Source of the DNA: Chloroflexota bacterium
GTDB lineage: Bacteria > Chloroflexota > UBA6077 > JACCZL01
NCBI GenBank assembly: GCA_030447245.1
Contig: JAUJPG010000007.1
Span: forward strand, 62,001-126,000
Direction: 5' to 3'
DNA: 64,000 bases
Shown: piece after piece, positions 46,982 through 56,257 of the stretch
Position numbering within the stretch: position 1 is the stretch's first letter
Layout of the letters: every line of letters starts with the position of its first letter
Position numbers and translations under genes: made by a program
Notes under the pieces: generated by a model
The model's database searches: none
What the model saw: the letters and a program-made list of their open reading frames with translations, nothing else
Told to the model about the DNA's origin: nothing

Positions 46982-47389
46982 TCAGTGATTCTCGTCACGC
47001 GTCGACTCAGCATCGTCCGCCAGATCAGCACGTGTGCGCGTGATTTCGACGGCCACGATCCCATTCGGAGCGCCGACGATCGGCGCGCCGGGCTTGCTCA
47101 GCCGGACCCACACCCCAGCCACCGGAGTGAAGCGATGTAACAGCACCATGGCCACCCGCTGTGCCACGCTTTCGATCAGGTGCAAGGGCGGTCCCTGCAC
47201 GGCGTCGCGGATGGCCTCCCAGAGCAGGGAGTAGTCGACCGTCGTTGCGAGATCGTCGCCGCGGGACGCCTCTAGGAGGTCCACGTCGATTCGAACGTCG
47301 ACAAGGAAACGCTGACCGAGTGAGCGTTCTTCCGCCGCGACTCCGTGGTGCGCGTAGAAGCTCATTCCTGAGAGTCGTATTGCGTCCAC
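46982..47389 (-). CDS. folB: dihydroneopterin aldolase
   Basis: The 135 residues show the FolB signature: IRLSGMSFYAHHGVAAEERSLGQRFLVDV with Glu at the active site, then TTVDYSLLWEAIRD, then LIESVAQRVA. They end with VRLSKPGAPI and the strand IVAVEITRTR. The enzyme cleaves dihydroneopterin in folate synthesis. The start is GTG 47389. No other fol gene is adjacent. Confidence 0.92.
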   Translation of the reverse strand: MDAIRLSGMSFYAHHGVAAEERSLGQRFLVDVRIDVDLLEASRGDDLATTVDYSLLWEAIRDAVQGPPLHLIESVAQRVAMVLLHRFTPVAGVWVRLSKPGAPIVGAPNGIVAVEITRTRADLADDAESTRDENH

Positions 47390-47471
47390 GGACCTGCCGA
47401 TCCTCGCCGCCGCGATCCCATGCCCGGAGCCGCCGGCGCGCCGCTCGGTCCGCGCGACTCCGGGCGTACTG

Positions 47472-48047
47472 TTAGATGCTCTGGCTGGGCGGGTCCTCGT
47501 TCATCGCCGCGCGCCAGACCGCGGCGCTCAAGCGGCGGGCCATCAGTCCACCCGCTGCCACCATCGTAGCGACGAGGACGCCCCAGAGCATCTTCTTGAT
47601 CATCCCTGGATCGCTCCTTTCGTTCTTCGCTTGGCGAACGCCCTTCTGGTCTGCCTCGCGGCCGAGGTGAACCTCCAGAGGGATCGCCTCACGCGCCCGA
47701 CCCCAGCGTACGCCGAGCTCTTCTGCCGCCGTTCGGACGGTTCGCCTCAGGCGTTCCTCAGGCAACTGGCGGCGCCGGTAGTCGGCATAGGCCTTAGCAC
47801 CCGCCGCGCCTCCTAGGCCAGCCGCGGCGATGGCCAAGCCCGCGAGCGCGGCCGGGTGATCTTTCACCTGGATGGACCGTCCCAGCGACCGCCCGGGACC
47901 GGCTGGGGCTTGCTTCGGACGCCGACCACCAGCCGACGCGCGGCCTCCAAATTGTCTGATTCTCGAGAACAGCTCGTCAGTTGCCGAGCTAACGTCCTTG
48001 CGGATCTCCTCTATTTCCCGTTGCGTGTCAGCAGATGTCGCGCCCAC
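47472..48047 (-). CDS. DUF3618-type protein with C-terminal membrane segment
   Basis: From GTG 48047 the 191 residues begin [27 protein letters not shown], the DUF3618 helix. A hydrophobic stretch follows (AALAGLAIAAAGLGGAAGAK), and a second membrane helix comes near the end (MLWGVLVATMVAAGGLMA). It overlaps the holin-like gene by 37 bp, as such pairs commonly do in Actinobacteria and Chloroflexota. It is probably a membrane-associated envelope protein of unknown role. Confidence 0.7.
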   Translation of the reverse strand: MGATSADTQREIEEIRKDVSSATDELFSRIRQFGGRASAGGRRPKQAPAGPGRSLGRSIQVKDHPAALAGLAIAAAGLGGAAGAKAYADYRRRQLPEERLRRTVRTAAEELGVRWGRAREAIPLEVHLGREADQKGVRQAKNERSDPGMIKKMLWGVLVATMVAAGGLMARRLSAAVWRAAMNEDPPSQSI

Positions 48048-48436
48048 TTGATGTCCTCCTTGAACGTCCGCCTGGTGCGACCGAGGGGCTGGATGCGAAC
48101 CTCGCGCAGCCCGCGCATCGCAAACCGATAGGCGAGGAAGAAGAGCACCCCGATAATTAGCAGGATGACAATCCAGCCCAGCCACGGCCAGATCATGTTC
48201 AACGACAGTACGATCGCGAGCGTCAAGACGTTCAGCAGCAGCAACGCCCCGAGCAGGCCGATTCCCGCCCCGATGCCCAGCGTCTTTCCGGCGCCAAGTA
48301 CGTCCCAGAGATTTTCCTTCCCCTCCTGCTTAGCCAACTGAACCTGGCGATCAACCAACCCGTTCAGGCCGTTGACCACACGCCGCAAGAGCTGGCCGAT
48401 TGTTTGCTGCTCGGTCTTTGGAAGTTGTGCCGCCAC
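48011..48436 (-). CDS. phage-holin-like membrane protein (Phage_holin_3_6 type)
   Basis: From GTG 48436, behind AGGAGG, the 141 residues start with an amphipathic segment ([28 protein letters not shown]). Two adjacent membrane helices follow ([25 protein letters not shown] and [20 protein letters not shown]), then a charged end. This is the PF07332 shape. Despite the name these are normal chromosomal proteins, not phage lysis genes. It is divergent from lepA. Confidence 0.78.
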   Translation of the reverse strand: MAAQLPKTEQQTIGQLLRRVVNGLNGLVDRQVQLAKQEGKENLWDVLGAGKTLGIGAGIGLLGALLLLNVLTLAIVLSLNMIWPWLGWIVILLIIGVLFFLAYRFAMRGLREVRIQPLGRTRRTFKEDIKWARHLLTRNGK

Positions 48437-48570
48437 TCTTGTCAACCTCCTGCATCGCCGACAATCCGCCCGCCGCCCAGCACAATCCATGCCGAACGGG
48501 CTCGAGCGGTCCGGAAGCTGCACCATTCTAGCAGCGCGGCCCTCCGCCGGCTGTGGGCCTGTGGGTGCTC

Positions 48571-48579
48571 TGGTATACT
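48571..48579 (+). promoter_or_regulatory. extended -10 box TGGTATACT upstream of lepA
   Basis: TGG plus TATACT lies 80 nt before the lepA GTG. It is the same nine bases as in front of rplS. No clear -35 is present. Confidence 0.45.
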
Positions 48580-48590
48580 TCCCAGCAATC

Positions 48591-48630
48591 GCCCGCCGCG
48601 GTTTGCCGCTCAGTCGGCAACACGGCGGGC
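48591..48630 (+). promoter_or_regulatory. stable stem-loop in the lepA leader
   Basis: GCCCGCCG at 48591-48598 pairs with CGGCGGGC at 48623-48630, and inside it TTGCCG (48603-48608) pairs with CGGCAA (48615-48620) around a CTCAGT loop. It follows the candidate -10 by 12 nt, so it would be at the very 5' end of the transcript. No T-run follows, which argues against termination. Confidence 0.5.
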
Positions 48631-48658
48631 GTATTCACGTCAGGGACAAGGCGAAACC

Positions 48659-50461
48659 GTGGCGCAGGACGGCATTCGCAACTTCTGCATCGTCGCGCAT
48701 ATCGACCACGGTAAGTCCACCCTTGCCGATCGCTTGCTCGAGATGACCGGCACGCTCTCGGCCCGCCAGATGTCCGAGCAGGTCCTCGACGACATGGACC
48801 TGGAACGGGAGCGCGGCATCACAATCAAGGCCAAGGCCGTCCGGATGGCGTACGCCGCGCGGGACGGGCGAGAGTATCAACTTAACCTGATTGACACCCC
48901 AGGCCACGTTGACTTTGCCTACGAGGTCTCCCGCAGCCTCGCTGCCTGCGAGGGCGCGCTGCTCGTCGTCGACGCCGCTCAGGGGGTCGAGGCCCAGACA
49001 CTCGCGAATGTCTACCTGGCGGTCGAACATGACCTGGCAGTCGTGCCGATCATCAATAAAATCGACCTGCCGAACGCCGATGTGGAAAAGGTCCGCCAGG
49101 AGATCCAGGACATCGTCGGGCTCCCGGGCGAGGAATGTATCCCGGCCTCCGCGAAGGCCGGGCTCGGCATCGATCTGGTCCTGGAAGCGATCGTCAATCG
49201 CATCCCGGCACCCGCCGGACAGGAGGAGCGGCCGCTACGCGCGCTGGTGTTCGACTCGCACTACGACGCATATCGAGGAGTCATCGCCTACGTCCGCGTT
49301 GTCGACGGTACCGTGCGAGCCAATCAGCGCGTCCAGTTGATGGCAACGGGTCAGCGCGCGGAAACGCTCGAAGTGGGTGTCTTCCACCCAAGGATGGATC
49401 CTGCAGATGAGCTGAAAACGGGCGAGGTTGGTTACGTCGCGACCGGACTGAAGGACGTACGCGAGCTCAGCGTCGGCGACACGATCACCGCCGCGGACGC
49501 TCCGGCCTCAGAGGCGCTGCCTGGCTACCGCCCCGCCAAGCCAATGGTGTTCGCTGGCCTGTATCCAACAGCCGGCGAAGAGTACGTAGTGCTGCGCGAG
49601 GCACTGGAGAAGCTGCGGCTGAACGATGCCTCGCTGGTGTATGAACCCGAGAGCTCCGCCGCCCTCGGGTTCGGCTTCCGTTGCGGCTTCCTCGGGCTGC
49701 TCCACATGGAGATTATCCGTGAGCGCCTCGAGCGGGAGTACGACCTGGAGCTGCTGATCACCGCGCCGAGTGTCCAATATCGGGTCTCCACGACGGATGG
49801 CAAAGAGCTGTCCGTCGACAACCCGGCGCTGCTGCCACCTGCCAATCACCTCCAGCGCGTCGAAGAGCCATGGGTGGACCTGAGCATCATCGTTCCGAGC
49901 CGATACATCGGGAGCGTCATGGAGCTCGTCCAGGCGCGTCGTGGCGAGTACCGCAAGATGGACTACATCGACGAGCTGCGGGTGGTGTTGAGCTACCATA
50001 TGCCACTGGCCGAGATGATCGTCGACTTCCACGATCAGCTGAAATCTCGCACCCAGGGCTACGCGTCGCTCGACTACCAGTACGCGGACTACCGTCCGTC
50101 CAAGCTAGTTAAGCTGGATGTCATGGTGAACGGGCAGCCGGTGGATGCGTTATCGATGATCGTCCACGCCGACAAGGCCTATTCACAGGGTCGGGCGCTC
50201 GTCGACAAGCTGCGCGAGTTGATCCCGCGCCAGCTGTTCGACGTGCCCGTCCAGGCCGCGATAGGCGGCAAGATTGTCGCCCGTGAGACGATCCGCGCCA
50301 TGCGCAAGAACGTCCTCGCCAAGTGTTACGGTGGCGACGTGAGCCGTAAGCGGAAGCTGCTCGAAAAGCAGGCCGAGGGCAAGCGGCGCATGAAGAGGCT
50401 CGGCAGTGTCGAGATCCCCCAGGAAGCCTTCATGGCCGTCCTGAGCATCCGCGAGTCCTGA
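48659..50461 (+). CDS. lepA: translation elongation factor 4 (LepA)
   Basis: This ribosome-bound GTPase acts on stalled or mistranslocated ribosomes. G1 AHIDHGKST is at residues 13-21, then [10 protein letters not shown] (switch I), DTPGHVDF (G3) and NKIDLPNAD (G4). The LepA-specific C-terminal domain is complete (VGGKIVAR-type [34 protein letters not shown] in one run, near 530-565). From GTG 48659 it is 600 residues, the family norm; the frame opens to 48404 but that part is not conserved. Confidence 0.95.
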   Translation: MAQDGIRNFCIVAHIDHGKSTLADRLLEMTGTLSARQMSEQVLDDMDLERERGITIKAKAVRMAYAARDGREYQLNLIDTPGHVDFAYEVSRSLAACEGALLVVDAAQGVEAQTLANVYLAVEHDLAVVPIINKIDLPNADVEKVRQEIQDIVGLPGEECIPASAKAGLGIDLVLEAIVNRIPAPAGQEERPLRALVFDSHYDAYRGVIAYVRVVDGTVRANQRVQLMATGQRAETLEVGVFHPRMDPADELKTGEVGYVATGLKDVRELSVGDTITAADAPASEALPGYRPAKPMVFAGLYPTAGEEYVVLREALEKLRLNDASLVYEPESSAALGFGFRCGFLGLLHMEIIRERLEREYDLELLITAPSVQYRVSTTDGKELSVDNPALLPPANHLQRVEEPWVDLSIIVPSRYIGSVMELVQARRGEYRKMDYIDELRVVLSYHMPLAEMIVDFHDQLKSRTQGYASLDYQYADYRPSKLVKLDVMVNGQPVDALSMIVHADKAYSQGRALVDKLRELIPRQLFDVPVQAAIGGKIVARETIRAMRKNVLAKCYGGDVSRKRKLLEKQAEGKRRMKRLGSVEIPQEAFMAVLSIRES

Positions 50462-50573
50462 TGTAGACCACGCACAGGGGCAGCCGCCATCCCCCCGACG
50501 TACCGTGAGGCAGGCTCCTAAGGGTAAGTCCCGCTTCCCTCCAAGCCCGTTCTAGCAGTGCAGGACGACAAAG

Positions 50574-50614
50574 CGGCGTCGAGGTCTTCATCTCCGACGG
50601 CGGGGATGACGCCG
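50574..50614. terminator. possible bidirectional stem-loop between lepA and the rhodanese gene
   Basis: CGGCGTC at 50574-50580 and GACGCCG at 50608-50614 pair across a 27-nt loop, with AAA before and TTT after (one bulged G). It lies in the convergent gap, which fits a shared terminator, but the loop is long. Confidence 0.3.
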
Positions 50615-50658
50615 TTTGGGCCGGGGCGCGCTGGAGCAGTGGGGCTCCGCCGCGAGCG

Positions 50659-51066
50659 CTATCGGGTTTCGCCGGGCGACGCGGTCGGCAGGCCCGCCTG
50701 CTTCCAGCCGTTCGTGCCGCCGTCCAGAATGCTGACGTTCTTGAATCCCATGTCCTTGAGGACCTTGGCAGCCAGTGATGCCTGGCCCCCCGCGCCGCAG
50801 GTCGTGATGATCGGTCGCTCGCGATCCTGCAGCTCGGCGCTCCGGAGCTCCTCCGGGAGGTCCTGGTCCGCACGCAAGGGCAGCGTGCCAAGCGATACGT
50901 TTAGTGCGCCAGGAATGATCCCGGACCCGCTGATGTCCTGGGCATCGCGCACGTCGATCACCAGCGTGTTGGGATCGGCCTGCATTCGCCGCTGCGCCTC
51001 CTGCGGGTCGACGAGCGAGGTGCCCTCACGGCCTTCGGCCACCATCTCACGGAACGTCTTCGGCAT
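50659..51066 (-). CDS. rhodanese-like sulfurtransferase domain protein
   Basis: The single rhodanese domain of 135 residues has DVRDAQDISGSGIIPGALNV, and the active-site loop TTCGAGGQASLAAKVLKDMG with the catalytic Cys. It ends SILDGGTNGWKQAGLP. ATG 51066 follows AAGGAG by 6 nt; an adjacent ATG at 51069 is too close to it. It is cytoplasmic and its sulfur acceptor is unknown. It stands alone. Confidence 0.88.
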   Translation of the reverse strand: MPKTFREMVAEGREGTSLVDPQEAQRRMQADPNTLVIDVRDAQDISGSGIIPGALNVSLGTLPLRADQDLPEELRSAELQDRERPIITTCGAGGQASLAAKVLKDMGFKNVSILDGGTNGWKQAGLPTASPGETR

Positions 51067-51114
51067 CATCAACTCCTTGAATCTCGGGCGTGCTGGCCAC
51101 TGGGCCTTGATCAT

Positions 51115-51438
51115 ATCCCATGAGCGCGCGTCGCACAGGTCGGCCAGGGGACGCGGTGCATGCCCCGCGCAGAGCGAAGGCCAGGCTACTTGGGGCTACA
51201 GTCCTCAACTCTGCCCGAATCTTAGATCTGGGTTGACGGGGCGCTCGACTTCGCCCTGTTCGTCGTCGACAAGGATCACGGGTCCTACCAGGTCAAGCAT
51301 GTCCACGCGATTTCGACCGAGCGCCACGGCAACAAAGCAATCATGCACGTCGAGCAGATTTCCCTCGCCGCGCTCACGGGTGCTCGGGGATCTCGACCAG
51401 CGTCAGGCGGATCCCCTACACGACCCGCGGCTTCGCCT
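51115..51438. other. intergenic with one possible short ORF
   Basis: In this 324-bp gap the minus strand at 51348-51205 holds a 47-codon frame from GTG, reading CFVAVALGRNRVDMLDLVGP then VILVDDEQGEVERPVNPDLR. Its residue mix looks coding-like, but it has no recognised family and no clear ribosome site. Confidence 0.25.
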
Positions 51439-51819
51439 TCACGCTACCCCTGCGCGGACGATGTGCGCCACGACAATCTGGCGCAGCGACTGGCTGTGCG
51501 TCGCCCGTGCGATCAGGCGCGAAACGACCACGGTCGTGGGCTCGTCGACCGGCAGACGGTACATTGGTCCGTCCGCGTCGCCAGCCCGCTCGACGATACC
51601 CTCGCCCGTGAGATCCTCCAGCGCCTCCTCAATCTTCTCGATTGGACGGTGCGTGTCGTGCGCCAACTGGTGGAGCTCGGCCCAGAGGCCCACACGGTCC
51701 GACAGGGCACGAAGCACGTCCCACTTGACAAAGGACGTAATATGACACTTGACGAACGCCAGCAGAGCCGGATCGACGTCTGAGGAGACCGTAGCCACCC
51801 TCGGAGATTCGATATTCAC
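51439..51819 (-). CDS. winged-helix-like small protein, function unknown
   Basis: The 126 residues contain DVLRALSDRVGLWAELHQLAHD, RPIEKIEEALEDLTGEGIVE and RAGDADGPMYRLPVD, the helix-helix-wing order of a winged-helix domain. A C-terminal segment follows (VSRLIARATHSQSLRQIVV). It is probably a DNA-binding or adaptor protein. The start is GTG 51819 behind GAGGG. It does not resemble a regulator family I can name, and its neighbours give no pathway. Confidence 0.6.
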   Translation of the reverse strand: MNIESPRVATVSSDVDPALLAFVKCHITSFVKWDVLRALSDRVGLWAELHQLAHDTHRPIEKIEEALEDLTGEGIVERAGDADGPMYRLPVDEPTTVVVSRLIARATHSQSLRQIVVAHIVRAGVA

Positions 51820-52013
51820 GCTGGTTCCCTCACATCATCGTGATGGTCAGTGCGGCCGGCCGTCCTCATCGACGCCCCTCTCAGTGTACAACGCCTTTCC
51901 CTGAGGTGGAAGGGTCACAGAAGCCGTTTCGGACGTTGGAATCCACGGGCACTGATCCCAACAGCGCCGCTCGACCACGCTCAGCACGCTGCTGACTGCG
52001 CGAATACCGCGGC

Positions 52014-52646
52014 TTACGGGATAGGTGTTGCTGCCGGGTTCGGCATAAGCGTCGGGGATGCGAACGTCGGCACAGGCGTCGGCTGAACCGGCGGCTCACT
52101 GACCAGGCGCTCGAGGTCCTGGACTAGAGCGTTCGAGACGACGAATACCGCGGGATCGTCAGTCCGCTTTGCGTAGGTGCCCGCGTCCGCGGGCGCCTTC
52201 GAACCCAGGAGCAGCGTGAACTCGGTTCCTGCTGCCTGGAGAACGGTCACGCTAAGCGGAGGCGTCATCAGCCCATAGTCGCCCAAGTTGGCGGTCTCTC
52301 CCAGGCGGCGCGTCGCGCGCAAGCCAGCGAGGCGGACCAGGGTGCCTTGTACCCGAGTCCGATCGGCTGGCTCGTCGCCAGGCCGGAGTCGCCAGTTCCC
52401 TTCGGGGTCCTTCTCCACCACCGTTCGCCGCTCGCCGGCCTGGACGACCAGGCGCTGCGACTCGCGCTCGTCGAACTGAAATACTTCGGTCTGAGCGTCG
52501 GCGAGTCCTTCTTTCCCTGGCGCAGGCTTGGCGCCCAGCTTCGACGCAGCGTCAGCATCGGCCCCACCTGCCGGTGGTGAGTAGTAGAGGTAACCACCCA
52601 GGGCCAGGAACAACGCCAGCAGCCCCAGCGTCACCCGGGGGTTCAT
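52014..52646 (-). CDS. DUF4340 domain-containing protein
   Basis: From ATG 52646 (210 residues) one N-terminal membrane helix (RVTLGLLALFLALGGYLYY) is followed by a DUF4340-like outer domain: VFQFDERESQRLVVQAG, then VVEKDPEGNWRLRPG, then LGDYGLMTPPLSVTV, and a Pro/Thr-rich tail. DUF4340 proteins commonly follow GldG-like genes, as here (the start is 1 bp from the preceding stop). It is probably part of the same export complex. Confidence 0.82.
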   Translation of the reverse strand: MNPRVTLGLLALFLALGGYLYYSPPAGGADADAASKLGAKPAPGKEGLADAQTEVFQFDERESQRLVVQAGERRTVVEKDPEGNWRLRPGDEPADRTRVQGTLVRLAGLRATRRLGETANLGDYGLMTPPLSVTVLQAAGTEFTLLLGSKAPADAGTYAKRTDDPAVFVVSNALVQDLERLVSEPPVQPTPVPTFASPTLMPNPAATPIP

Positions 52647-52647
52647 C

Positions 52648-54276
52648 TTAGCGTCGGCTCCACCACACCGCGGCGCCCAGCCCAAGCACGAGAAGCGGCA
52701 GGAACAACGTCGTGGAGTACAGGATCGTATTCTGCTGTGCGCCGGTCAGGAAGATCGTCCGATTGTCGGTTGGCTTGGCCCGTATCGAAATGAGCTCCTC
52801 AGCCTCAGCCAGCCAGTTCGCAGCGTTCAAGAAGAAGTCGCGGTTGCCGACGGGAAGCTGGAAGAGCTGATTCGCGACGACCTGAGAACTGCCCATGACG
52901 ACCAGACGGGCTATCGGCCCGGAGGTGTCTTCGCCTCTGGCCGCCGAATCGGAGCGCACCTCGATCGCCGCGGCCACTGTGAGTGGCCCGCGCACGTCCG
53001 CGCCTTCGTCGAACCGAATGGCTGCCGGGTCGCGCAACGCAGCGTCGTCGCTCTCAGCCCAGCTCCTTTCCGTGGTCTGGGCCAGCGCGGTGATGGTCGC
53101 GCTACCCTGACCTCCGCTCGGCACGCTCAAGTAGGTCGTCGCAGGCACCAGGAGACTGGGAATCTGCTCTACGATCTTGTGGACTGGGAACTTGGTGATC
53201 ACCGGACTAAATGGAGAACGGAAAGCAAGGGCCGAAGGGTCCGTTTCGACCACGTAGTTCTGACCGATCTCGACACTCCAAGGGCTGAGAAGAGCGCCGA
53301 GCCCAGCGTCAAGTTTGGGGTCGGCTAGGATCATCACCTTCCCGCCCCCGTCAAGATACCTCCTGATCGCATCCTGCTCCGCCTCTCCGAAGGGGAGCTT
53401 CGGACCGCCAATCACCACGAGGCTCGCGTCTTCCGGCACGCTACTCGTGGCGAACAAGTTCAGTGGTTCGACGACGAAGTTACTTGACTCCATGCTTGTC
53501 TTGAGCTGGCTGTACCCATCGTTGTCCAAGCCATCCAGTCGATGTTCGTTATGCCCGGTCGTGAAGTACGCCTTCTTTGGCTGCGGATTCTGCAGGCGCA
53601 GGATGGCAGTCGTCACGTCGGATTCGCGGGTCCCCGTGATCTGTTGGCGCCGATCGTCCATCGTCAAGACCGTCGTGCCAAACTCGCGCACACCGAACTG
53701 CTGCGCCAGACCCGGGCGTTCAACCGGATCTACGAACTCGTAGCTAATGTTCCCGCCCGAACGGATCTGATATTCGCGGAGTAGGTCGGCCAGCTCGGTC
53801 TTGCGCCCCGCGTCCGCCTGTTCGTTGGAGAAGAAGCCCGTGATCTGGATCGGGCGATTGACCTGCTCGATCACTTTGATCGTCTCGTCCGACAGCGAAA
53901 ATTGCTTGCTGGCCGTCAGATCCCACCGTTCGTGTCGCCGCGCCCCGAGCACATTCAGCAGACCGAGCACGCCCAGGAACAGCGCAGCAAGCGCCAGAGT
54001 GTTGCCACCGTACAGGGAGCTGCGTGTCGTAAGCCGCCCCCAGACGGCTTCGGGGTCGATAGCGACCGCGATCCCCAGAAGCAGAATGCCGGCGGCCAGC
54101 ATGATCCGCATCGGGTTGTCGAACGCGCCGAAGACCAGGTAGTAGCCAGCGGCCCCCAGGAGCAGCAGCAGGCCAAGTCCCCCCAGCGGTGCCTTCAGCC
54201 GGTCCGGCAGCGAGGGGGCCGCGCCCTCGGGGCCACTGGCGGCCCTTGTGGAGCCGGTCGGGCGACCATTCTTCAT
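52648..54276 (-). CDS. GldG-like ABC transport auxiliary protein
   Basis: The 542 residues have membrane helices near 30-48, 57-70, 90-108 and at the C-terminus (about 520-538). In between is a large extracytoplasmic part with NRPIQITGFFSNEQADAGRK, then AYFTTGHNEHRLDGLDNDGYSQL, then YLDGGGKVMILADPKLDAGL. This is the ABC_transp_aux/GldG layout. It lies between the ABC permease and DUF4340. In Bacteroidetes GldG serves gliding; elsewhere the cargo is unknown. Confidence 0.82.
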   Translation of the reverse strand: MKNGRPTGSTRAASGPEGAAPSLPDRLKAPLGGLGLLLLLGAAGYYLVFGAFDNPMRIMLAAGILLLGIAVAIDPEAVWGRLTTRSSLYGGNTLALAALFLGVLGLLNVLGARRHERWDLTASKQFSLSDETIKVIEQVNRPIQITGFFSNEQADAGRKTELADLLREYQIRSGGNISYEFVDPVERPGLAQQFGVREFGTTVLTMDDRRQQITGTRESDVTTAILRLQNPQPKKAYFTTGHNEHRLDGLDNDGYSQLKTSMESSNFVVEPLNLFATSSVPEDASLVVIGGPKLPFGEAEQDAIRRYLDGGGKVMILADPKLDAGLGALLSPWSVEIGQNYVVETDPSALAFRSPFSPVITKFPVHKIVEQIPSLLVPATTYLSVPSGGQGSATITALAQTTERSWAESDDAALRDPAAIRFDEGADVRGPLTVAAAIEVRSDSAARGEDTSGPIARLVVMGSSQVVANQLFQLPVGNRDFFLNAANWLAEAEELISIRAKPTDNRTIFLTGAQQNTILYSTTLFLPLLVLGLGAAVWWSRR

Positions 54277-54304
54277 CGTCAGGAGCCTCCGTGGGGGAGC
54301 GCGC

Positions 54305-55024
54305 TCACGCCCGCCAGCGTCGCGCCTGGAGCGAAAGGAGCGTCAGGAACAGCGCTGCGGCGACGATGCTGAGGAAGTAGACCACGTGCGTCGTGTCAAT
54401 CACGCCGCGCGAAAAATCCTGGAAGTGGCTGGTGGTACTCAGATACCGCGTCACATCGCCCATCGGGCGGCCGACAAAGTTGGCGACTGACTCGCTAAGC
54501 CACAAGATGAGCAAGATTGCGAACGTGAGCACGGCGGCGACGATCTGGTTCTGGGTCAGCGAGGATGCGAGGAGCCCAATCGCCAGGAACGCCGCCCCCT
54601 GCAAGATTACTCCCAGGTAGCCCGTGAGCATCGGCCCGACGTCCGGATCCGGCTCACCGAAGATAAAGAGCAACAGCGGATAGTACAGGGTGCAAGCCAC
54701 CATGAAGAGCAGGAACCCGAGCGCGCCGAGATACTTGCCGAGCACAACCTCGAAGTCGCGAACCGGATTCGTCAGCAACAACTCGATGGTGCCGCTACGG
54801 GACTCTTCGGCCAGGAGGCGCATGGTCAGCGCCGGGGTAATGAACAGCCAGATCACGCCGAGATTGCTGAACAAGTATCGCAGCGTTGCCTCGTTACTCT
54901 GGAGCAGGATCACCGAGAACAGGAATCCTGAAATCAACAGGAACAGCGCCGTGATCACGTAGGCGACTGGCGAGACAAAATAGGACTTGAGTTCGCGCTC
55001 CGCGACAGCGACCACGTTCGTCAT
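54305..55024 (-). CDS. ABC-2 type permease (GldF-like)
   Basis: The 239 residues have six membrane helices, with the ABC-2 pattern VAVAERELKSYFVSPVAYVI at the start and LLAEESRSGTIELLLTNPVRDFEVVLGKYLGAL after helix 2. It starts 4 bp inside the ATPase gene (ATGA overlap), so the two are translated together. Confidence 0.9.
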   Translation of the reverse strand: MTNVVAVAERELKSYFVSPVAYVITALFLLISGFLFSVILLQSNEATLRYLFSNLGVIWLFITPALTMRLLAEESRSGTIELLLTNPVRDFEVVLGKYLGALGFLLFMVACTLYYPLLLFIFGEPDPDVGPMLTGYLGVILQGAAFLAIGLLASSLTQNQIVAAVLTFAILLILWLSESVANFVGRPMGDVTRYLSTTSHFQDFSRGVIDTTHVVYFLSIVAAALFLTLLSLQARRWRA

Positions 55025-55989
55025 GCCGCGACTTCCCCCGAGCCAGTGTCCGTCTCGTCGGTCGTGAGCTTGAGGAAGACGTCTTCCAGACTCATCCCGG
55101 CCTGCCGCAGCTCGAGCAGCCCAAAACCTCCGCCCACGACGGCCGCCGCCAGCAATTCGCGCGCGTCCCCCCCAAGCTCGCAGGCAACGTTGTAGGTGGT
55201 CACGCCGTCACTGCGGCCATCGGACGCTATCGTAACGGCGGTGACACTCGGCACGCTTTGCAGCCGCGCGGTCACCGCCGCTCGCGGTCCGCGCACCTCG
55301 AGCTGGATCGCTTCGGAACCGCGAAGTCGGCGCGTTAGGTTGTCTGGAGTGTCGACGGCTACGACCCGGCCATCGTTGATGATCACGACTCGCGAGCAAG
55401 TGACACTCACCTCGGGCAGGATGTGCGTGCTAAGGATGACGGTGTGATCGCCGCCAAGGCCTCTGATCAAGTTTCGAACCTCGATGATCTGCTTCGGGTC
55501 CAGCCCTACCGTTGGTTCGTCAAGGACCAACACATCGGGATTACCGAGCAGCGCTTGGGCCAGCCCGACACGCTGACGGAAGCCTTTGGACAGCTTCTCG
55601 ATCAACTGGTTGGATCTCTCCGTCGTCCGAGTGCTTTCCATCACTCGCTCGACCTGAATCTTGCGCTCGGCCCGAGGAATGTTCTTGATCTTCGCCATAA
55701 AGTCAAGATATCCGCGAACTGTCATCTCTCCGTAAAGTGGCACGTTCTCGGGCATGTACCCGACCCGCCGACGTGCTTCAACCGATTGAGTGAACACATC
55801 GTAGCCGGCGATCTTCGCCGTCCCGCTACTAGCCGGCATGTAGCCGGTCAAGATCCGCATGGTGGTCGTTTTGCCCGCGCCGTTCGGCCCGAGGAATCCG
55901 AGCACCTCGCCTTTTTCTACGCGAAACGTGACGTCGTGCAACGCCCGATACGCGCCGTAGTCTTTGGTCAAATGCTGGACGTCGATCAT
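55021..55989 (-). CDS. ABC transporter ATP-binding protein (GldA-like)
   Basis: From ATG 55989 the 322 residues begin MIDVQHLTKDYGAYRALHDV, with Walker A GPNGAGKTTT near 38, the signature region LSKGFRQRVGLAQALLG, and Walker B DVLVLDEPTVGLDP. A C-terminal ACT-like extension occupies about 230-320. It forms an operon with the permease, GldG-like and DUF4340 genes. The frame opens to 56061 without support. A TATACT on the minus strand near 56133-56138 may be its -10. Confidence 0.92.
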   Translation of the reverse strand: MIDVQHLTKDYGAYRALHDVTFRVEKGEVLGFLGPNGAGKTTTMRILTGYMPASSGTAKIAGYDVFTQSVEARRRVGYMPENVPLYGEMTVRGYLDFMAKIKNIPRAERKIQVERVMESTRTTERSNQLIEKLSKGFRQRVGLAQALLGNPDVLVLDEPTVGLDPKQIIEVRNLIRGLGGDHTVILSTHILPEVSVTCSRVVIINDGRVVAVDTPDNLTRRLRGSEAIQLEVRGPRAAVTARLQSVPSVTAVTIASDGRSDGVTTYNVACELGGDARELLAAAVVGGGFGLLELRQAGMSLEDVFLKLTTDETDTGSGEVAA

Positions 55990-56257
55990 ACGCGGGATGC
56001 AGGGTCCTATCTGCGAAGAATATGTGCGGTCAATCCTGCCCGAAGCGGTGCCAAGAACCACATCGGCACGCGCTGAACGTGGCCGGAGACGGGTCGCGCC
56101 GCGTCTTCGGGGCCATCATCCATCGAAGGCGAAGTATACGGACGCCCACTTCGAGAGGTCAAGCATTGGGTAACCGGGCGCAGTGGCGAGCGCGCGGGCT
56201 CGACGCCAGCCTGTGATATAGTCACTCCGAAGTAAGCGACACGTCGAGGGAGCAGAT

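Noticed and set aside
48011-48436. Prophage holin
   Set aside because: No phage genes nearby; this family occurs widely as an ordinary chromosomal membrane protein paired with DUF3618.
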